This document shows positions 46,201 through 58,200 of a DNA stretch of 64,000 nucleotides, piece after piece. The notes beneath the pieces were generated by a model. The model did not search any database and was not told the DNA's origin. It was given only the letters and a program-made list of their open reading frames with translations. Position numbers and translations under genes: made by a program. How positions within the stretch are numbered: position 1 is the stretch's first letter; the number at the start of each line of letters is the position of its first letter. Source of the DNA: Branchiostoma lanceolatum (Eukaryota; Chordata; Leptocardii; Amphioxiformes; Branchiostomatidae); assembly GCF_035083965.1 (NCBI RefSeq), contig NC_089722.1, forward strand, positions 41,124,197-41,188,196. Reading direction: 5' to 3'.

Positions 46201-49200
46201 TGTCTATAGTGACCACCTGTCAACGTTTTCAGCCCTGACTAACTGAAAAGGGTGAGAAGACAGCTGTTGGAAAGCTTGTTGGTTTTACTTTGTGCACGTA
46301 AAACAACCCAACACACTTATCAAGAAGAGTAGGGGTGACCTAGTGTGCTTGGCCCCAAACGCGAGCCGTAGCGAAGCTGCATTGCACTACAACTATAGCT
46401 ACTTGAAAAAGCATCTTGCTTCACCTCAATGACTGCTTTACCTTAGTTTACAGAAACCTTTCTAACCTGTTGCCTTGTTGTTTCCCCTCCAGAAAATCAT
46501 CATCCAGACGGTGATGCGGTCGTACCTGTTTGTGTGCATGGACCACCTTCCCGAGGAGCTGGCCGACCAGGACTGCGTGTTCTTCCTCCGCAACGTGCTC
46601 GGCACCGTCGACTGTCCAAACGACATCGATGAGGCAAACGAGATGCTCCCCAAACAGTTCGAGTTTGGGATCCTGAACGGGCACTCACTGGTCATGCTAG
46701 AGCACATTATCAGTCAGGTATGTTCACAACAGTCTGATTCAATCCTAGCCCTAGCCCTAAGCCAAAGCCAATAACTTTGAGGAGGCCAATGAGACCCTCC
46801 CCAAACAGTCAAACACTTTGAGTTTGGGATCCTAAATTATCAGGACGCTCACTTGTCATGCTGGAGCACATCATAAGTCAGGTATATATATGCTCACGAC
46901 AGTTTGAGTTGTTGGTTTGCTGGTTCACTGTTTATGCAATACAAACATTGTCAAATAAAATGACATCAGCTGCAGAAGTGAAAAGAGCCCAGGATTGAAA
47001 TGTTCCAAAAATCTTTTTTACCAAGGACTCTAGATCTGGTAGAGGAGTGAAATTAACATTGTCACCAGGTACAGTTATGGCATCGTCACTAGATAACTTT
47101 AAGTTTAAACAACATTTGCAGCTCAATGTGCAAAGGTTAGATGTGGTAGTGTAATACATATATAACCAGCGGCTGCCACCCTGCATGCTTGCAAAGCTGG
47201 TTTCTTCTTCTGAAGGGCGGTTATAGTCTAGTACTGTCCACTGGCTTTACAACTACAGGAAGATGTTGTAACATCTGCTTTCCCCCCTCTGTAGGTCTAC
47301 ACCCCCCTACTAGCCTACAACACCCACAGAAACGGGGGACCCCAGGCGAACGGTGCGTCTGTACCCCCCTCCCGCGGCGCGGCGACCCCCCGCGCTCCGC
47401 CAGAGGACCACAGTCAGGAGGAAGGGGAGTTCAACATCAAGGAGTCCCAGACCAGAGCCCTGCTGAGGGACGAGTTCCTCATCAACATGCAGAAATTCAC
47501 TGGTAAGACAGGTCCTATTGTTGTGTAGTTTTGTCTTTGAATACTTTGCTTAAGTCCATTAGCTTTAACATACACAATTCTGCCAGGGGCATTTCTTATA
47601 TTTGATTAGGATGTTAAGTTTTATTCTATACCTCTATCTTGTACTAGTATGATTTGATAGCTGTTACCATTGTACCGTGTACAATTGTCGTGCAATAAAG
47701 TTCTTCTGTTATAAATTGAATCAAAGATTGGTGGGTAACAGTCAAACCTGTACCACCACATCATAAGGACCACCTGGCCATTGATATACAGTCAAACTTG
47801 TCCAAGTAACCACCTCTTTATAAGGACTACCTGGCCACTTTTTGGTACTCCTGTTGATAATTTTTCCCTCTGACACAAGCATTAAAAATCCTGTCTAAAG
47901 TGACCACCTGTCCATTTAGATCAGATTTTAGTAGCAATAAACTGTAGATTTTGTTTTACCCCAGGCCACATCAGCCGCACGATTGGTCAGATTGAGGGCG
48001 AGGTTCGACTGGAGATCCCCGAGCTGAACCTGGAAGGGTCAGAGGTTGACCTGGCAAAGGATGCAGCTCTTGTGGAAGAGGTGGGTTTGAAACATTGTCT
48101 CACAAAAACTTTGCCCCTCTGCACATACATGTATGACTTTCTAACTTCTATGCTACAGGAAAGGGAATGAAACTTCTTACTACTATCATCAAGCCTTAAT
48201 TCACTGTTCTTTGTATACACAATGTCATGTACATATAAGGCATGCACATTGAGCCAGTGCATTAAAATGTCATCCATATAATCAAATCAACATGGCCTGA
48301 GCTAAACGTAGATCAAGATCAACTGTCATCAATCAAAATCCCATCCCCAGATTGAGAACGCGACGTCGAGTTGGGAGCGACAGATCCACCAGGCTCTGGA
48401 GTACCAGCAGAAGAAGACTCCGCAGGGGAACGGTCCGCTGGCCGAGATCGACTTCTGGCGGGAGCGTAACGCTGCTCTCAGCGCGCTGCACGAGCAGCTC
48501 AAGATTCCTGTTGTCAAAAAGGTACGGGAGGGATCGAAATGTTTTTTTTTGTTCTTTAATATTACTTTTGAGGTCATTGAGCACTCAGAGAAAGACAAGA
48601 AAGATTTGTGAAATGTCTCAATGTCCAAGGTGTGTTTTGACTTAAGCCAGTTTAGTTGGTGCTGATAGTATGAAAACAGCTCAAGATTCCTGTTGTCAGA
48701 AAAGTAAGGAAATACCACCTGCATATGTAGGTTAGTACAGGTAAAACTGGAGATGTGCAGGCATTTCCGATGTCTACTTTTGACGCTCTCAGCATGCTGC
48801 ATGAACAGCTCAAGATTCCCGTGGTCAAAAAGGTAGGGGAGGGATCGAAATGTAGGGTTAGGGTTAGGGTTATGGTTGGGGCTAGGGTTAGGGCTAGGGC
48901 TAGGGCTAGGGCTAGGGCTAGGGCTAGGGCTAGGGCTAGGGCTAGGGCTAGGGCTAGGGCTAGGGCTAGGGCTAGGGCTAGGGCTAGGGCTAGGGTAAGA
49001 GTTACTGTTAGAGTTAGGGTTAGGGTTAGAATTGAAAGGTCATTCAGAAATTATTGCTAGTTATGTGAGAAGTGTGAGAGTAGCTCAAGATTCCTGTAGT
49101 CAAAAAGGTAGGGAAGGGATGGAAAAGTTATTGAAGGTCATTTAGAAATCAGTGGAACTTGACTGTGGAGATCATTGAGCTAAAATTACCAACCGCAATA

Positions 49201-52200
49201 TCAAATGCATCTTTTTTTTTGCCTGGGTATCTATCCTTCTTCCATGTTTATATAGTCCTGACTGTTCTTGCCATGTTGTCCACAGATGTTGACCATCCTG
49301 ACCAAGGCAGACAGCCCCTTTGTCCAGTCGTTTGAGTCGGAGAGGGCCGACCTCACCAAGTTTTTTGTGGAGGCTAAAGACAACGTCAGGTTCCTCTCAA
49401 CACTGGAGAGACACTTCAAGGTATGGGACACATTTTTTGCTTAGTTTGCCATAGACCTGGCTATTAGCTAGCAGGGGGTCAAGGTGTCTTTTGGTTGCCC
49501 TACACCAAGAAAACAAGAAAATTGGACACCCTTCTTCTACAGGGGATATGCGGTCACCGAAACTCCGGTTGAATAAAACACTATCAACTTGGTTGTGTAC
49601 AAAGTGTCTTTTTGTTCAGTGACTTACCAAGTAACCTGATGAAACTATTCACACGTCATACTGGACACTATCCCGTCCCTGATGAATGCTCTGCGGATGG
49701 TGTGGATCATTTCCCGCCACTACAACCGAGATGAGACGATTCACTGATTAATCAAGTTATTAATTCATCGATTGATTTTTCCCTATAGAACCTGACCCAC
49801 GGTACAGGGTTCAACGTTGTGCTGGACACCATCCCTTCCCTGATGAATGCGCTGCGGATGGTGTGGATCATTTCTCGCCACTACAACCGAGACGAGCGGA
49901 TGGTCCCGCTCATGGAGCGCATTGCCTGGGAGCTGGCGGAGCGCGTTGCCAGGGTTATCAACATCAGAACCATCTTCAAGTGAGTCAAGATTTTTCAACA
50001 GGGCCCAAAATTAATTTTGGGGAAAAAGTGCAATGATGTACCTAACCTAAAAATCTAGGTTCACAGGAAGAATTTTGGGTGCACAACATAAGATAAAGTA
50101 GAATGTCAGAAAAGGGTAATTACAAACCTTACTGCCTCTCTTAACCTTCTCCCTGCTGCCTAACTCTGTAACCAATAGGAAATTGGGTGCCAAACGACTA
50201 CTTCGATGTGCTAAAGGTTAAGAACTTCAATCTGAAATTCTACGGCTAACTTCAAAATTTTAAACAAAAAGTACATCAAACAAAGCACAACAAGGTTATG
50301 TACATGTAGTTGCTTTTTCTGATACTTGAATTTCAAGAATAATCTGTATACCGAGTGTACAGTTACTGTTCTACCTCTATTTTCTATCATCTATTTTTTA
50401 TAACAAATAATAACACACAAAACTTTTCCACACTCCTACCCTTAGAGAGAAGACAGAACAGGTTAAAAGTAGGACCTCGGAGGCGAAGAAGACCCTGGAG
50501 CTGTGGAAGGAGTGTTACTTCGACGTGCGAGCGAAGATCGAGGCCTCGGGGAGGGACTCCAGATGGGAGTTTGACCGCAAGAAGCTGTTTGAGAGAACGG
50601 ACTACATGGCCTCCATATGTCAGGACATCTACGATATTGCACAGGTCTGTTTAGGATAAGGTCTTTTTCTCACGATTTGTTTGATCAATTGAAGTAGCAA
50701 CAACATGGCAGTATAGTGGGCGTTGCAACTCTCTCTCAATCTCTTTCTATGGCTATATAGTAGGACTAGTACTGGTAGTCTTGTCTTTTTGGTTTCATTA
50801 GTGTGAAGCATGGCAACACTGAAAAACGTGCTATTGTACCAAAAAAATGAAACACTCAGAAAAATGCTGCTGAGTTTGGGAAGATCATATGGCAAGATAG
50901 TTGAGTCAAAAGGGTATGAAACTATGACACATTGGCTGTAATCACTTCTAATAGTTAAAAATGTTTTAAAGTTAAAAGAAATCATGACAAAACTCATTGA
51001 CAAGCTGCTATGATCTTTGCTTGAATCCTGTTCTCTTAAAGTTGTTCACTCAGTCGAGTACTGACAGAAAGTACTCCCCTGTACACTGAGTAAGTGTTTT
51101 TTTATGTTTGTTTGTTTGTTTGTAGGTTCTTGAGGAGTTCTACAATATTTTCGGGCCAGAGCTAAAGGCTGTGACGGGGGATCCCAAGAGGATCGAAGAC
51201 GTACTGAAGAGAGTGGATGGACTGGTGGAACCAGTTGAAGAGGTAGAACTAAAAATATTCTTAAGAAATCTAAAGGGTTTGGGTTCGAGTCCTTAGCAGA
51301 TCTCAATGTTGTGCTTTTGGAAAGGCACTTAAGACCTATATCCTCCTTCTACTCAGGTGAAAATGAGTGCCTAGCTTTGGTTGGGAGTAAAGCCGGACTC
51401 TCACATCTCAAGCACATTAACCTTCTCCCTGCTGATTAACCCCATAACCAATACAAACTTGGTGTCGAACGGCTGCGTTAAAGATCCCATCACAGTTGGT
51501 GAAAGAGTTAGGTTCCGCTCCAGCGTTAGTGGATCAAACTTTACACAGCTTCCGGTCTTACTCGGCTTGTACTTGTTGGTTACGCCAAAGAAACAGTAAT
51601 TCTTTCTCCGTCCCTGGTGAGTTTCGACCTATTCCTCCTGCACAAAACATGTTATGCCTGAATAGTTTACCATTTGCGCAAAACAAACAAAACATTTTCC
51701 TCCATCCCAGGTGAGTTTCGACCCGTTCGGACTGCGCCACCAGAACCAGTGGAAGGGGGTAATGGACTGGTTCAACCGGGAGGTGCTCGCCATCGAGGGC
51801 GAGGCCAAGCACTTCATCGACGAGTCCTTCAAGACGCTGCGCTCTGCGGAGGGCGCCTTCGACCTGCTGCTCAAGTTCAAGCACATCCGCACGCGCGACG
51901 CCATCAACACCCAGCTGATGAGGAAGTTCAACGACATCCTGCTGCAGTTTGGGAAGGAGGTGGGTTCAAGGGTCACAGTTTGTAGTTTTCAAAGATTGGA
52001 GTGATAGGGAAAAAAATGTTGTGACATTAGGACTGTCCAAGACCCGTTCCTCCATCCTTCCCGGAAAGGATATTTGATTGTTGGGAAAGAGAAAAATGTC
52101 ACCATGTCCCAAAAATAAGATCTAAGATCTTGGTGATATGAAATAGATTAAATGTATTTTCATAAGCTTAAAATGACAGATTTAACAACGAAAATTAACA

Positions 52201-55200
52201 ACAATGGCTCCCAAATTGGTAGGATGGTAAAGAACTTAAAGCTGGAGTCAGCCATGAATCAGACACATTTTAACAATTTTAGGTGCACAAAAGTGCATGT
52301 GCACCAAGTTTTTCCGTCCCTGATGTACCTTTGGTAATGTCCTTCTTTCTCCCCCCAGGTGGACACGATGAACTCCATCTACCAGCAGCACAGGGACGAC
52401 CCACCGCTCTCCAAGAACCAGCCTCCGGTTGCCGGGGCGATCATGTGGGAGCGCTCGCTCTTCCACCGCATGAAACACGTCATCATCCGCTTCCAGGCGC
52501 TGGACGAGATGCTGGCCACCGACCAGGGCAAGCAGGTGGGCTGTTTGTTTGTTTGTTTTTGTTTGTTTGCTATTTTTACCAAGAAGGTTATGTTTTTGTT
52601 AGTGTTTGTGTGCCTGTATGGCTGTGTACCCCATAACTCGAGAATGCCAGAGTGGATTGTCTTGAATAATTATTTTGGGCCAGGATTGTCTTCATATTTG
52701 CTATATAGGTCTTGGTGAGTCCTCAAAATTATTTTAAGCCTCCTAGCGTCTTTCTGTGGTAATGCAGGTTGACTTTTGATATCTTGTGTCCTGGTTTCTT
52801 TATTTGATTGATTGTTTGTTTGTTGGTTGGTTGGTTATCCAGCTCATTCAAAGAAAAACTAAATATTGCCATATGCTGCTTGTGTTCTCTGTGTGAGTAT
52901 GTTTCTCTTGAAGATGACAATTTACAGGGCACAGCAATGGACCATATAATCAGTTCCTACCTCCCACATTTTTTTATGTAAGTTTATGATAAAGAGAGAA
53001 ATGTCTTAGCTCTGTAGGAGAGGATGAAACACCTGATTTTTGCTAGTAGCAGCTTGTTGTTAAACAAGAATTGTCTTATCTCTGCAGGCGCGTATGAGAT
53101 ACCTGACGGTTGCTAAGGAGATGAAGGTGTTTGAGGATGAGAAGTACGCCGCGTGGCGCGAGCAGGTGGAACAGGTGCTGCCGGGGTTCCTGAAGAAGAA
53201 CCTGCTGGCCAAGCCCCAGCAGACGGAGGAGGAGGCGCAGGGAAAGGAAGAGACGCCTGCAGCGGGTAGAGATTTAACTTTTTAACCTTCTTCCTGTTAG
53301 AGTAGCTGTTAAGCAAACAATTTGCATTTTTTATTTTGCTTATTTGGTTAGGCAGCAGGGAAAAGATTAACCAAGCACGAAATAATGCAATAGCTTCTAT
53401 TAACATTTGTCAGCCAGGTAATATCTATCTGCCACCCTAAAATAATGTGTCTAAAGAGAGCTCCGATGCAATGTCCCCCAGTATAAAGTAGCATTTGTGA
53501 TAAATGTAATTGGAGGTTACCTTCAATACCCAAGTAGAGTCTATAGTATCCTTTAATGCAAAGATATACCATCTTATCAAACTGCGCTCTTGCATATACC
53601 ATGCCTGATTTGTCCCTATTGTTGAGGGCAAGTCTAGAATGCAGCATTAAAAGAATTGTTGAGTTTAAAGGGGCCTATAGAACATTTCATTTTATTTTAC
53701 TTGTTTTCTAAAGGTGAAGATTTTATTTTACTTGTTTCTTTAAGGTGAAGAAGCTAAGAAGGTGAAGTACGTGGTAGACTTTGCCCCCGAGCTGTCTGAG
53801 ATCATCACAGAGACCAAGTACATGGAGCAGCTGGGCTTCCCCATCCCCGAAACAGCGAGGAACGTAGCGCTGCAGGTATGTCTGGAGATACATTTTTGCA
53901 GTTCATGTACTTGCATGTCAACAGTCCCCTCCACTTAACCCACAGAACCCACAGAAATCCAGTTCTATGGGTCATTTATACAGCTTTAATGAGTCTTGCT
54001 TCTTGTAACAGGTTTTCATGAATTAAAGTAGTATGCGATAGACATCAAAGAATCGTCATGTTCAATAAATTAATAAAGTTTGGCAGTACTTTATTCTCTA
54101 TCTTGTCAAAACATATGATATTGCATATGTATATTAAGCGACATCACACAAATTCTAGTGGGTCAAAGCCGTTAGGGGTCCAAATCAAATCAAGTTACAT
54201 TTAATATTTGAAAAAAGATCTTCTTCCACATGCAGATGCTGGCATTAATATTCTCTGTACAAAAATCTGTGCTAAGGCAATGTATGACTACTACCCAGGC
54301 ACTAGGTACATGTTATGATATTCACATTGCTGAATTTGCTGGTGAAAACAATGTCTTGTTTGTGTCTGTAGGAGGATAAGTACATCCGGTATGTGGATGG
54401 TCTCCGGCACATGCTGAACAGGTACCACACACTGCTGGGATCACTGGACGAAGCTGAGGTATGCAAATGTTTCACATCTCGTTCTTTCTATGCTTTCTAT
54501 CTTCTCCTTAGAAGAGAGCTTGTCTGTTTGCCAGGTTTTCAAAATGTTGCGGCTGTTTTTATCTGATTTGAAAGAAATTAGTCTCTTTCAAAAACCTTAA
54601 GCTGTAAGCATACAAATGTATTTTTCAACTGTCATGCATAAAGTATGTGTCGCTTTAGTATTGTTCCTTGTCTTTTTCAAATCGAATACTAGATGAGCAA
54701 ATCCTTGTTAAAACAAAAACTACAGTACTGTGCCTTTCCTTGGTGCTGATCTACTGGTGCTTTCCTTTCGGGTAGTGTTGTGTGGAAAGCACCATGTTTT
54801 CAGCACCAGGCACAGGCATAGACTATTAGCAATAGATTTCTTATGTAGACCTATCTTTATCTGTTTACCCAATATAACTGCCCTCGTTGTAACACACGAG
54901 CTTTGCAGGCACACGGCAGCTGGTTATAGTGTACTCATCAAACTGTAACACCTAACTTTTACACATCTGCTCCAAATGATCTAGCTGGAAGATTGCTTTA
55001 AAGCTAAAAGTGAAGATGCCCCTACTGTAGTGACATGTACTCATACATGTCTTGTAGCTGAAGTCTTGTTCCTGTAGCTGAAGTCTTGTCCTATGTTTTG
55101 CAGACCCAGTTGCTGGACGAGCACATCCGTGAGCTGCGGAGAGTCCTGCGGCCGGGCTACAAGCGGCTGAACTGGAACTCTCTCGGCATCAACGACTACG

Positions 55201-58200
55201 TGTCCAGGGTACAGCAGGTGGGTGTGCACAACTCAACATCCCTTTTTCTCCGTCAACTTCCCTTACAGAATGATATGTTAGAAAACCATGATATAGCTGG
55301 ACAAAGTCGTCTTATAAACTAAGTTTCTTGTTTCGCCAAAAGTAGTTACTCAAGCAACTGGATAAAATTTCGAAAAAAATTATTTTTGGCGTATCTTATT
55401 ACCTGGATGTCTAACATATCAAGTTTCTTGTTTGTTTGTTGCTTGTGCCAAAGAAAGTGAATTTTTTATAGCATGTCTGTTGTGTTTCTGACCACAAAGA
55501 GGTATGTGTGACTACACCATACTTATTACTTTGACTTCTCCCTGCTAAAGTTGCCTGTTGTCACCAAATCTGTATGGGTTATGAGGTTAGACAGCAGAGA
55601 GATGGGTAAGGGGGGATGGAGTCTCTGAAGGCCTTGTTGTAAAAGTGTTTTATTTTTTCCATTTTTCCTTGTAATGGAAACTAATGAGCTTCTGTTGTCC
55701 CCCCTAGGCTATGGGCAAGTTTGAGTCCTTAGTGAACCAGATCCAGAAGAACGCGCGGGACATCAACGCTCGGCTGGCCATGGTGGAGAACTCTAACCTC
55801 TTCAAGATCCCCCCTCCTAAGGTTGGGGAGACCTTACCTGGGGCCAAGGTGAGCCCTGAGTTCATGGCATATCTTGTTGTCTCATGTTGTGCCTTTGCTT
55901 ACAGTGGGGGCCGGATATGTGACCAAAATGATTTATGTTATGGATTTCAATGAGTTCTGATGGTAGCAAGTGAAAATCCAGGTTGAAACAGAAAGCACAG
56001 TACTGTGCCTTTCCTTGGTGCTGAACTACTGGTGATTACCATTTGAGTAGTATCCAATGGAAGGCACCATGTTTTCATAGCTATCGGCACCAGGGACAGG
56101 TATAGTCTGTAGAGTCCTCTTTGGCATTAGAAATTCTTGCACCCTGCTACTTTTATTTGTTACAAACTGTTGCAGAATTTAGATGTTGCAAATCGTGTCT
56201 TTATAGTAATGTTTACAGAGTGATTTGCTTTCCACAGAAATTCTTTGAGTACATGTTACTTTTCCTCTTGATTCTATTTTCATTTGCTACAAACTGTTGC
56301 AGCAGCTACATGTTGCGAATCATATTTCTGAAGTCTGTATATGCCTGCTTACGAAGTGTGTCGTTTTTAACAGGAATTCTTTGAGTACATTGAGCGTGAG
56401 AGGTCCAAGGACTACGAGCTGCTTGCGAGGAAGTACCGCGCTATCGGGCCACTTCTCACCAAGATGGAGGGTCTGGTGGTGCACACCAACACGGGGAAGT
56501 CCCCCAAACTGCACTCCTACTACAGCTACTGGGAGAAGAGAGTCTACACCTCACTCACCGCAGTACGTGCTTGTGTTCACTAAACTTAGTCAAGTTTACC
56601 ATGCAACTCAGGGGTAGTCTGCAGTAATATGGAATTAACTCTTTTCAAAACAAGGACAACATACCAGTACTGTATCTATCTGTATCTATATAGCCGGTAT
56701 AACCACCCTTTGGCAGGCATGTGGCACGGCAGCAGCTGGTTATATTACACCAAACGACCTGTCATGTCTAATCTTTGCATATCTAACTGCATGTATTGTC
56801 TAAAGCTATCTAGTGAGGATGCCTCAGTCTATGGAACTTAGTGGCAATACCATTCAAAAACTCTGCTGTCTGAGTTCTATGTTCTACACCAAAAACATTA
56901 ACATTAGCTAAGGACACTGCTGCTTGGAAAGCTGTGATGAGATGAGCAAAGGGACATTGTCTGACCTGAGCACTGGCTGAAAACACATCTTCTGAATTCG
57001 TTGCAAAGCTCTCTGACTTATTTTACAGTTCTGACTTTGCCCTCCACAGCTTGGGAAGAGAAAGTTTCCTTGTTATGTCATTTGTTATGTAATGTTGTTC
57101 CCCGCAGCTTGTGAAGAGAAACCTGTTGTGGTTCTGTCGCGCCATCACGTCCCCCAAGCCGCTGTTCCAAATTGATGCTACAAACTCTTTACAAGATGTG
57201 CAATGACACCATTTCTCTCTCAGACCTTTTTAAACAGAGCTGGTAACAGTATTTGTAACTTTGTCATCCGCAGCTTGTGAAGAGAAACCTGTTGTGGTTC
57301 TGTCGCGCCATCACGTCCCCAAAGCCGCTGTTCCAAATTGATGCTACAAACTCTTTACAAGATGTGCAATGACACCATTTCTCTCTCAGACCTTTTTAAA
57401 CAGAGCTGGTAACAGTATTTGTAACTTTGTCATCCGCAGCTTGTGAAGAGAAACCTGTTGTGGTTCTGTCGCGCCATCACGTCCCCAAAGCCGTTGTTCC
57501 AGATTGACGCCATGCTGTCGGCGCCGGAGATCGTCCTTACGCCCAACCCCAACGAGATCTACAAACTCTGCATGAACTGTGTCAGAGATGCTGTGGAGGG
57601 GTAAGGGAACTAAGCTTTGAGTGTCAATCAATTAATCAACCAACAAATCAATCAATCACTCTGGCCTATTGAAAGATAGTCTTTGTTTATAATTGGTGTT
57701 AGAGGTATAGAGCAATAATTAATAATCAAGATATGAACTGATCAATCTGTAAGCTATGAAAGTCAATTGGATAGGATAGCCTTAACGGTCTTAGCTCTCT
57801 TTCTGGGGGTCTGGTGGAAAGTCAAAGGTTAACACAAGAAGACATGCATACAAAAATTACTCACATACATGTAGAAATAAACTTTCTTGTTTTTTTCCTC
57901 TCTTTCTAGTTCGAAGCTGTTTGTGCGCTGGATGCACGGCACCTGCATCGAGACCCCGCCCCAGCACGCCGAGGGCGAGGACGAGCCAATCGTGTTCAGC
58001 TTCTTCACGGACATCGCGGCGGACTCAGGGGTCATCGACCTGGTGGTGACGGCGTCTCAGAACGTCCAAAAGACGCTGATGGCGCTGAACAAGTACCTGA
58101 GCAGGTGGAAGAGATACCGGCCGCTCTGGAAACTGGACAAGGTCAGTGGGAGGATGGGAAAACGGGCGAAGAAGGTTATGATAGGAACAGATATAATAAT

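Noticed and set aside
48755..49060. Arg-Ala/Arg-Val repeat protein
   Set aside because: Produced by the GGGCTA/GGGTTA hexamer array.
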